64,000 nucleotides of DNA. Source: Dromaius novaehollandiae. Taxonomy: Eukaryota; Chordata; Aves; Casuariiformes; Dromaiidae. The stretch spans positions 1,123,501 to 1,187,500 of the forward strand of contig NC_088101.1 of NCBI RefSeq assembly GCF_036370855.1, read 5' to 3'. The notes under the pieces are model-generated. The model had not been told where the DNA came from, did no database searches, and saw only the letters and a list, made by a program, of their open reading frames with translations. Positions 55,847-64,000 of the stretch are shown here, piece by piece. Made by a program: the position numbers and the translations under genes. Each line of letters starts with the position of its first letter. Position 1 is the stretch's first letter.

Positions 55847-56838
55847 TCTGGGATCCAATGTCCCAGAGCAGGGGCCAACACAGGCCAAGCAAGACAGGCC
55901 TGTGGGTCAGGCTCTTGGAGGGTGACCGCAGGAGAGGCTGTCTGGGGCTGTGCTGCCCCTGAGGGCTAGGGGCCCTCTGCAAGAGCCCAGACGATACCCA
56001 CTGCTGGCAGGACTGCCGTGGGGAGTCAGCGTGGCAGGAGCAGCGGGGGGAGCTGGCTGTGCACGCGGGCTCCCTCCTGCCCTTCCTGCCTGCTGCAGGA
56101 ACCTGCCCTTAGTGAGCAGGGAGACTTTTCCCCGCCAGCGGAGCTGCCTTCCCTGGCTTTGTGGAGGAAACTCCCGCGGGTGGTTTGTCAGGAGCCTCCT
56201 TAAAGGCAAACCCAGCCCTCTTGGCTGCATGCCACACCTGGGCTGAACATGCAAACTCAGAGAGAGCAGGAGAGTGCAGGGAGGGAAGGAGAGCGGGAGC
56301 ACAAGGCTTGTGTGGGCCAGCCAGGAGCCTTTTGTTCGTCCTCAGCTGCCGCCCGGAGGTGTGAGAGCTCCCTTGGGCAGCCCAGCCCAGGCGCCAGGTA
56401 CCGCTGCAGAGGTGTGAGGGAGCGAGGGTGTGGGCAGCGTCCTCGGGGGATGAGGCAGAGGTTGTGCTGTGTTTGTCGGGGGAAGAAGAGCAGAATGCCA
56501 GTTTCCATGGGACTGGGGTTGTCTGGAAGTTGATGGTCCAGAGGAGCAAACTGGAGCAGGCAGTTTTGTGCTGCCCCCACCTCCATGCCCGCTCACCCCC
56601 TTCTTGTTATGACCTGGAAGGTCTTGCCCCCAGCCCATCTGCCCCATGCTTGGTCCCATTTCCTGGCAGTGCTCTCTGAGACAAGGCACCCCCCTCCACC
56701 CAGCCGTTGTCCCTCAGCTCTGAGGCAGCCCCCAAATACCTCTTCTGCTGCTTCCTCACCCCATCCCAGCCCTCGTCTCTCTTCTGCAGCCCCACAGCAC
56801 CTTGGCCCAGGCTCCCCAGGGCTCCTTCTGCCTCCCAG
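55847..56838 (+). other. 5' flank of IRG copy 8, up to the LTR
   Basis: Lacks about 0.37 kb present in the other units, with the join at about 56627 (ggtcttgcccccagcc). The lost part includes the leader-like short frame noted upstream of copy 3. The kappaB-like site is kept (56166-56175). Confidence 0.65.
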
Positions 56839-56843
56839 CATGC

Positions 56844-57918
56844 TGTCCCGATCCAATATCGGGGGTGTTTCGTTACAATCCCAAGGACGAGATTAAGATG
56901 CTAAAACTAGCCAAATATGGTACAGCCGTTTAACTTCATTTTCTACGAATTGGGGAGAACAGGTGGGGAAAGGCAAAGGGGAGGCGAAGGGAAGAGGGGA
57001 AGAAGGGTAAGGGGAAAAAGAGAAAGCTGGAAAAGGAGAGAAGCAGCTAGCTACCACCACTCCGAGTCCGATGATGTTCTGCTGACTCCGTTCGAATTAC
57101 CGCTCAGGCTGGGTGCCTCCGAAGAGGGACCCTGAACAAAGAAATCCCTGGGCAATTATACTTTCCAATCTAAGCTCTCCACCCTTCATGCAGTAGTTTG
57201 GACCAACAGTAATATTTGGGTCTGGGGTCTCCTGCTCCTTATTGGGTCTCATCACTGTCCCTAGGTAGGCTGTTTGCTGTTGCGGTTTCTGCTGACAGAT
57301 GTGTTTTCATTCTTCGGGTCCTGCCCTTCTCTCTCAAGGCCCTGACAAAGTAGTACTTCCACAGCAGTGACTGTAGGTGTTGTCTCCCAAGGTCCAGACA
57401 AAGGGAATATAATCTGGACCTCGAGATAGTCCAGACCGCCCCCTAATCAGCATTGTTTCAGCAGGGAGAGGAGGCCCTGCTCCCCAGGGTCCTGGCGCCC
57501 AAGCAGGCCTTATTTCAAAGCCTTGACATCCTTCCTCCCGGAGTGTAAAGCATAGGAATGCAAACTGCTTGTAGCTCCCCTATCTTAGCCTGCACCAGCT
57601 CTGGGGCCCTTTCTTACTGAACTAGGAGTGCAGCCTAAGGCTTCAGCAAATTTAGCTACTCATGCTAAGCAAGTTTTATAGAAGTTGTGCTAAGCGGCAA
57701 TAATTTACAGTCCAGGTCCCAAAGTCTCTGCCCGATCATGGTGTGGTTCAGTGCAGGCTCGGTGTGTCCTGAATGGTTGCAGGGAGACCATTTCGGGGGT
57801 CGCAGCAGCTTAGTCCTGTTTCCGCCGGGAACAGATGTCTTGTGCGGGGTTATGGTTTGCTTGCACCTTATGTACCAAGAAATGTTTAAGGCAAAAGTTC
57901 ACTCATCTGTCCGCCACA
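56844..57918 (-). mobile_element. Solo LTR (1.08 kb) upstream of IRG copy 8
   Basis: Flanked by catgc (56839-56843 and 57919-57923). It is the same insertion as 51612-52689 and was duplicated with the gene. Confidence 0.87.
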
Positions 57919-58138
57919 CATGCACAGCCTCAGGGTCCTTCCTTGTACCCCAGGCTTGGCTGGGCTTCACCGTGGCCGGCACGGGGGGAGCAGGGATGCT
58001 GGACAGGCTGCTTTGGTGCCCACGCTCTGCCTGGGGCTCACGCCTTGTGCTCAGTTCCTCTTTCTGCTGCTGCAAATGGAAAGAGAAAGCCTCTGCTCTT
58101 CTTCCAGGCTGACCGGACACCCACTCACTGCAGCCGCC

Positions 58139-59443
58139 ATGGCCAGCGCTGACGCAGACTTGGAGGCGGAGGCACTTCCCCATATTTCTAAAGGAGACAT
58201 GAATGAGATAAGGGCTGCAATAGAGAAAGGAGACCTCACAGCAGCAGCTACAAAAGCCCAGGAGATCCTGGCTAATGAAGAAAAGATCCAGCTCCACATT
58301 GCTGTAACAGGAGAGTCAGGCTCCGGGAAATCATCTTTCATCAATGCCGTGCGTGGCCTGCAGGACCATGAGCAGGGTGCAGCTGAGGTTGGAGTGACAG
58401 AGACAACGGTGCAGTGCAGCCCTTATCCTTGCCCCCAGGACTCCCACGTGACTTTCTGGGACCTGCCTGGCATTGGGACATCCAGTTTCAGACCAGACAC
58501 CTACCTGCAGCAGGTGCAGTTCGACCGCTATGACTTCTTCATCATCATCTCCTCCAGCCGCTTCACATGCAATGCTGCGATTCTGGCAGAGGCAATTCAG
58601 GCTCGGGGGAAGCATTTCTACTTTGTGCGCTCCAAGGTGGATCAGGATGTGAGCAATGAGCAAAGACTCTACGATGAGGAGGGAGTCCTGAAGGCCAAAG
58701 GGAAGAAAGCTCCTGCGACCCGGTCACAGCGCTATGATGAGAGGACAGTCCTGGATAGGATCCGTCAGGGCTGTGAAAGGAAGCTGGCAGAGCTGGGCAT
58801 AAGCTCCCCTCAAGTCTTTCTTGTCTGCAGGGATGGTTTTGGCAGGAAGTACGATGGTCCCAGACTGTTGCGGACCTTCCTGGATGATCTGCCAAGCCAG
58901 AAGAAACTCAGCTTCCTACGGTCCCTGGCCGTCACTTCAAAGGAGGTGCTGAGAAAGAAGAAGGAGGAGCTGATGAAGTATGTCTGGCTGAAAAGCCTTG
59001 CGTCATGTGGAGCATCTGCTGTTCCCATCCCTGGTCTCTCTACCGCTGTTGATACTGCAATCCTGGTGACATCCCTGCAAGAGTACTGCCGGACCTTTGG
59101 CCTGGCTGAGGACTCCCTCCAGAAACTTGCAGAGCAGGTGGACAAGCCTGTTGAGGAGCTGAAGGCTGTCATGAGGTCCCCCCTGCACCACGAAATATCC
59201 AAGGAACGTGTAATGAAGCTGTTGACCAAAAGCTTTGGGGGTGCTGTGCAATGTCCACTGCTTGTGTTAAAATCCATCCCCATAGTGGGGGCTGTGATAG
59301 GCTGTCTGTTGTCGGCAGCAATTGCTTTCCCTAGCACGTTCTTTCTGTTGAGGAATTTCCTGTCTGATGCTGCTGCTGATGCCGAACGTATTCTGCAGTG
59401 GGCTTTAGAGGGGACGAGTCAGAATAGCCCAAAGGGGAGCTGA
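58139..59443 (+). CDS. Immunity-related GTPase (IRG), copy 8, 434 aa
   Basis: Outermost copy in the window. G1, G3 and G4 are intact. Private changes are K18, M21, S115 and S116 just after the G3 motif, G211, R214, K215, T306, E356, R357 and C372. The S115/S116 pair lies near the switch II region and could affect catalysis or partner binding; this is inference. It shares I28, A217 and W421 with copy 7, but has V265, E276, D335 and the second-type C-terminal block of copies 3-6. The ATG context is gccgccatgg and the exon starts at 58108. Upstream lies the 1.08-kb LTR, 221 bp from the ATG; downstream the native 3' flank ends after about 152 bp and an ERV provirus follows. The spacing to copy 7 is 5229 bp. 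Confidence 0.9.
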   Translation: MASADADLEAEALPHISKGDMNEIRAAIEKGDLTAAATKAQEILANEEKIQLHIAVTGESGSGKSSFINAVRGLQDHEQGAAEVGVTETTVQCSPYPCPQDSHVTFWDLPGIGTSSFRPDTYLQQVQFDRYDFFIIISSSRFTCNAAILAEAIQARGKHFYFVRSKVDQDVSNEQRLYDEEGVLKAKGKKAPATRSQRYDERTVLDRIRQGCERKLAELGISSPQVFLVCRDGFGRKYDGPRLLRTFLDDLPSQKKLSFLRSLAVTSKEVLRKKKEELMKYVWLKSLASCGASAVPIPGLSTAVDTAILVTSLQEYCRTFGLAEDSLQKLAEQVDKPVEELKAVMRSPLHHEISKERVMKLLTKSFGGAVQCPLLVLKSIPIVGAVIGCLLSAAIAFPSTFFLLRNFLSDAAADAERILQWALEGTSQNSPKGS

Positions 59444-59595
59444 GCACAAAGTGTGTGAAAGGAATGTGGGGAGCTCCCAAGAGCAGTGGGGAGAGGGGCT
59501 GAGTCCGGCCATCTGCATTCTGCACGGGTGGCCAATGCTTTGCTGTCTGGAAGTGCTGTGGGGTGCTCTGGTGGTGCCGGGGAGTGGGGTGATCT
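59444..59595 (+). other. Remnant 3' flank of IRG copy 8
   Basis: Same abrupt end as after copy 7. Confidence 0.7.
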
Positions 59596-59814
59596 GACAA
59601 TGTTTATTATTTTGTTTTTGTTTTTGATTTTTGTTTTTGTTTTTTTTTCTCCACTAACAACCTGTACAACTTCTGATTGGAGAAAAGCTCAGACAAGGTT
59701 CAAGACTTCATTCTTTGTTCTATCTAAAGAGGGCAGTGATTAGTAAAACGAAGTTGGTCTTACTACTCTTGATTTTCCTTTGCTTCTGCGTTGGAATAGG
59801 ACACCCAGAGAAGT
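59596..59814 (+). other. Foreign insert of unknown origin after copy 8
   Basis: Duplicate of 54367-54585. Confidence 0.45.
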
Positions 59815-59892
59815 GGTGGACTCCCTGTCCCCGGCAATATTCAAGGCTCGCCTTGACAGGGCTCTGGATAAGCTAATCGAAGGCCCTGCTTC
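59815..59892 (+). mobile_element. CR1 fragment before the provirus
   Basis: Same piece as 54586-54663, ending at gcttc (59888-59892). The other half should lie beyond the provirus, outside the window. Confidence 0.8.
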
Positions 59893-61032
59893 TGTCGCGG
59901 CCCGAAAGGAGTCGTTCAGGACAACCTCCCTCCCCTTGGGGCCAAACGACCAAGTTCGTGATGCCCTTGGACTGAATTAAGGTGAAACGACACCAGCCAA
60001 CCGGTTTTAAGATTTATTAACACAAAGATAAGGCATGTGGTCAAACAGGATAATTCAATGGCGAATACTGCAACTAGCTAGACAAAAACAGATCTTACCA
60101 ACATTCAACAAAAGAGAGGGGGAAAGAGAGAGAGAGAGAGAGAAAGATATCACCACCCGTGGATCCAGCGGCGTCCTGTTGGTCCTCTTCCTTTGGGAGT
60201 CTCGGCAGTGGGGGGGCTCCCGTCTGGTGGTAGGTGGGTTCTCTTCACCCTGGGTGTAAGTTTTGGTGGTGCGCGTGCAGTAATTACAACTCGAGTTGGG
60301 TCCGACCCTAGGTTAGCTCGGAATGACACGCGTGCAGTGGTTACAGCTCGAGTTGGGTACCTCCAAAGAGGGACCCTGAACAAAGAGATCCCTGGGCAAT
60401 TATAGCTTTTTCAAATTAAGTTTCCCACCCCCTCACGTGGTAGTTCAGACCAATAGTAATTTTTGAGTCTGGGGTCTCCTGCTCCTTATTGGATCTCATC
60501 GTTGTTCCTAGGCAGGCTGTTTCTTTTCTCCCTTATCTTTTCTGTTGCAGTTTCTGCAGACAGGTGTGTGTGTCTTCCTTCCTCGGGTCTCACCATCATC
60601 TCTCAAGGTCTTGACAAAGAGGTGGTAACTCCAGCAATTAGCACTGTTTCAGCAGTGCACAGGAATGCAAATTGCTGGTAACTCCCTTATCGTTCCCGCC
60701 TGCAGCAGCTCTGGGGCCCTTTCTTACCGAACTAGGGAGTGCGGCCTAAGGCTTCAGCAAATTTAGCCACTCATGCCAAGCAGGTTTTATAGAAGTTGTG
60801 CTAAAAACGGACAATAATTTACAGTCCAGATCCCAGAGTCTCTGCCCGATTGCGGTCTCATTCAGTGCAGGCTCGGTGTGTCCCGGGTGGTCGCAGGGAG
60901 ACCTTTTCAGGGGTCGCAGCAGCTCAGTCCTGTTTCCGCTGGGAACAGATGGCTTGTTCGGGGTTATGGTTCGCTTGCATCTTATGTACCAAGAAATGTT
61001 CAAGGCAAAAGTTCACTCATCTGTCCGCCACA
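59893..61032 (-). mobile_element. 3' LTR of the ERV3-like provirus
   Basis: 1140 bp, TGTGGCGG...GCGACA on the minus strand, close to the solo LTR at 54664-55787. GA microsatellite at about 60123-60145. Confidence 0.85.
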
Positions 61033-61373
61033 CCACCCCGTGACTTAAACATTGATTGGTACGTCTCCTTCCTGAAGTCTTCATAGCCTTCGTCCATGGT
61101 GATAATATGAGACAGAGAGAGAGAGAGACCAGTAGGAAATATAGAAAAGATAGAAGCACGCAGGGAACAAGTTGTGGGAAGAGTAAAAGGAAAGGTACTT
61201 AACAGCGATTAAACAGAGGTCTTGCTCAATGCAAGCTAATTCTTTAACTTCATAGAACAAAAATCAAAACTGAGATAACAAGGTAAGTGATTGTTACAAC
61301 AAGTATAAAACAGCAAATGCGTTGTGGATGTTAATATGCAGTTGCCTCCTTCAGGATAAACTGGGAGTGGGTT
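61033..61373 (-). mobile_element. 3' noncoding region of the provirus
   Basis: AT-richer than the host units, between the end of env and the LTR. It contains a short GA run (near 61112-61128). No host gene. Confidence 0.6.
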
Positions 61374-63911
61374 TTAAATGATGGGTACTGTGGTTGGCCG
61401 TGGCCGATGGATGGCACGGATTTTCTTTATGCCGTCAGGTGAGGTGGTCGGAACAAATTGCATATTTGACACAACATGTCGGATTAATTGAACAAAGCAA
61501 GGAATTATACAAGGTAAGAACATCAAAGCGGCAACCACGCATGACAAATACAATATTAACTGTTTCACCCACAGTGCCCCCGGTAACCAGGACCACAAAT
61601 CGCCACTCCAGCTGTTCCAGGTTTGGACAGGGACGTGGGCTATTTTTCTGATATCTTTGGTTAACTGGAGAACTGCCTTGCCTACATCATCTATTTCTAA
61701 ACAACAGTTGGAAATATTTAATTTCCCACACACCCCTCCCTCTTCAGCTAACAGATAGTCTAAAACCATGCGGTGCTGAAGGATTGCCGTGCGCATCTGT
61801 TGGGACTGGAGAGTTAAAAGATCTATTGCATCAGCGGTTTTGTTGGTAATAATTTCTAGAGCCACTTTTAGGTTGTAAATTGGTTCTCTCATCCCCGATA
61901 TTAGTTCATTAGGATTCCAGGTTGCAGGCCCATAATGTTGAATTATTTGTTCAGGAGGCCACTCATTTCCCCATTTTTGCATCCCACCCAAATCTACCTT
62001 AATGGATCGCGTCTTACGGGCAACCCTTCTGTCCCCGAGGTTATCATATACCTTTATGCCTAACCGAGGTCCGCCTGTTTCTGGTAAAAGGAAAAACAGT
62101 GGTCTGATAATCCCTATGTAACAAATTCCCGACCACCCCGCGGGTAAAAATTTATATGCTGTGTGTCCACAGATCCAATAATGCCCCTTCTTAGCTCCAA
62201 TGCCCTGAGCAAATGGCCCGTTTATCCCTGGTGGGAATTGAAAGTAAGTTGTGTCTCTGTCACCCAGAGGGCTGAAAAATGTGGTTGCCCCATCACCTAT
62301 TCGGCCGGTACAATACCAAGCCCCAGAAGTGTCTTCCCATTCGCAGGTTCGCTTGTAAGGGGGATAATTGGGTCGTTGGTGAGTTACAGTTTCATTTTTG
62401 TTTGACCAGTATCCCCCAAGTCCCCAATTGTGCCCCATTTCATTGAGCCACATCCATAGCTGGAGATTCCTGTCTTTATCGAGCAGTTTACAAGTGAGTG
62501 TCCATTGACTTTCCCCCACTTCAATCCCTCCCTCCTGGGTACAATTTAAACAATATTGGCCCATGGCTGGGAACTGAATTGGCCAGGTCCCACCGTCGTT
62601 CCACGTGTCATCCTCGGTTTCGCTGTAATTGCTTACGATCTGGTCTGGGGTGAGGGGTGTGGACATCCATGGCCAGCTTGATAACCCTATCGGTCCTCTG
62701 CACACCCAGCAGTGGCTTAAATTGAAAGTTTGGCTTACTGCTTTTGCCAGCAACACGAACTCGTTGTTCTCGAAGGGATTAAATGGGTTGGGGGAAGGTA
62801 GAGGGAGTGGTCGTTCGTCGCCCTCATGGATGCATCCTTGAATCTGGATGGTCCAGAGCAGTAGATGCATCTTGGTCAGACCACCACCTTTGAAAACATA
62901 AATAAGAACAAACTCGCTCCTCGGGTCAGGAGGAGGGAATAATCCATTTTGTGTGAATCTTGTAGGTTTTCCCACTAGCACCTTCTGCTCTCCGAATATA
63001 TTTATTATTCTATTAACCTCCCAGGCATTTTGCTCCCAAAAAGGAAGCCATTTCAGGCAGCCTTTGAACACCATATGTGAGTCCGTGTAGGTGTGTACAG
63101 GGGAAGTAGCCTGGCTTTTGCATTGGGATACGCTCCACACTGCAGCCAGCTCTCCCACCTGCGCACTGCCCTTTCCCTCTGTAATGATCTGCTCCTTAGT
63201 CCCCACTTGGAGCGCCACAGCCCGGTATCTCCAGGTTTTCCCTTCCCACTTTGAGGAAGCATCTGTGAACCATGCATTTAGGATCTGATCGGAAAATGTG
63301 GGAGCTACTTGAATTACAGAGGGAAGTTGGGGGGTTTCTTTATTCAAGTCTGCCTCATCTTGTATATTTAATGCTTTAGTGGCTCCCTCTGTTACGGAGA
63401 AGATTTTACAATAATGCTTTATTTGTGCATACCATTTTCGTACAGAGGCTCTCTGAGCCACCCTGTCAGGGGGCGAGGTCCCTGCCAGGACTGCTTTGGT
63501 CACCTTAAAGGGACCTCGGAGAACTATGGTTTGCTTTCGAATAGCTCGTTCAGCCTCCCTTACAGCAAGGCTGACTACAAACAGCCCCTTCTCCCATAGG
63601 TAGATAAAGAGCCCAGTCTGGGCAAATCCCCATTCGATCTGGATAGGGTTGGTGGGGTGGACTGGCCCCAAAGCTTGGTAGGCGTTTGCCTCAAAAACCA
63701 GCAGCTGCAACGCCTCATCGTGGACCGAGGTCCGCTCCCAGTGAGCCCTTTTCTGTAGTAAGTCATATAATGGCCTGACAACAATTGAAAAGTCAGGAGT
63801 GTGCTTCCTCCAAAACATAAGCAGCCCTAGAGCATGTTGCAAGTCCCTTTCGGACTCCAGCATTTTAACTGAGTCCAACGAGGACAGGGTATCCGGGGGA
63901 ATGCAGGTCAT
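61374..63911 (-). mobile_element. pol and env remnants of the ERV3-like provirus
   Basis: A long open stretch (845 codons) whose first part resembles reverse transcriptase thumb/connection (PLYDLL) and RNase H (WFTDASSKWEGKTW, with TDSHMVFKG), and whose later part resembles a class I envelope: a CWVCRGP motif, a putative RKTR cleavage region, the immunosuppressive-like LDYLLAEEGG region, a cysteine cluster and a membrane anchor (LILYLSCVVAALMFL). Pol text continues past 63911 to the window edge. It is a viral fossil, not a host gene. Confidence 0.8.
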
Positions 63912-64000
63912 CCCTCCCCTCCACCAAATTCCCAGAAATTTTACCTCGCTGGAGGGAGTTTGGATCTTTTCGGGCGGAATTGTCAGCCCTATCCGCTCTA

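Larger units (their letters stand above)
59893..64000 (-). mobile_element. ERV3-like class I provirus fossil, 3' part in window
   Basis: Parts along the minus strand from the right edge: reverse transcriptase tail, RNase H, envelope surface and transmembrane regions, a 3' noncoding stretch, and the 3' LTR (59893-61032). The transmembrane part (LDYLLAEEGGVCGKLN and the following text) is of the ERV3/HERV-R type within the gamma-like class I group. The element is broken. The 5' side lies beyond the window. Its insertion predates the copy 7/8 duplication, since its solo form occupies the same site at 54664-55787. Confidence 0.85.

Noticed and set aside
1-64000. tRNA, rRNA or other structured RNA genes
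   Set aside because: Reading by eye found no cloverleaf with A and B boxes or rRNA-like tracts; a covariance-model scan would be needed to exclude them.

Overview
The window is most likely from a bird, or less likely another sauropsid. It carries CR1 LINE 3' ends of the avian/reptilian type, class I (ERV3/gamma-like) and class II (beta-like) endogenous retrovirus fossils, and GC-rich vertebrate intergenic DNA. The only host protein genes I can support are eight near-identical copies of an immunity-related GTPase (IRG, interferon-inducible GTPase) gene. Each has a single coding exon behind a conserved 3' splice site.

Layout. The copies form two tandem arrays that point away from a shared centre. 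The left arm (1-14951) holds copies 1 and 2 on the minus strand. The right arm starts at 18126 and holds copies 3-8 on the plus strand. The arms are inverted repeats of one another around a 3.2-kb spacer (14952-18125). The spacer contains the 3' end of a class II ERV, a detached scrap of the array unit, a solo LTR and some unique DNA. A typical unit is about 7.2-7.6 kb: spacer, a class I-type solo LTR, a CR1 fragment, about 1.5 kb of 5' flank, the IRG exon, and about 1.07 kb of 3' flank to a poly(A) signal. In the right array the spacing alternates 7575, 7163 and 7577 bp, so the array grew as a dimer of about 14.74 kb. Copies 7 and 8 form a different, compact 5.2-kb repeat whose flanks were remodelled by 1.1-kb LTRs. 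The window ends inside an antisense ERV3-like provirus (59893 to beyond 64000).

Genes. Seven copies encode 434 residues with G1, G3 and G4 GTPase motifs and the helical IRG C-terminal region. Copy 2 stops after 376 residues. The copies are mosaics: two alternative C-terminal blocks and several linked residues are shuffled among them, which suggests gene conversion or unequal exchange. From family knowledge these are probably cell-autonomous, interferon-linked GTPases acting on intracellular membranes or pathogen vacuoles. The sequence shows only weak candidate regulatory sites (a kappaB-like and an ISRE-like motif).

Dating marks. Several LTR insertions have matching empty sites, or solo/provirus counterparts, in sister units, so the order of duplications and insertions can be partly read from the window.
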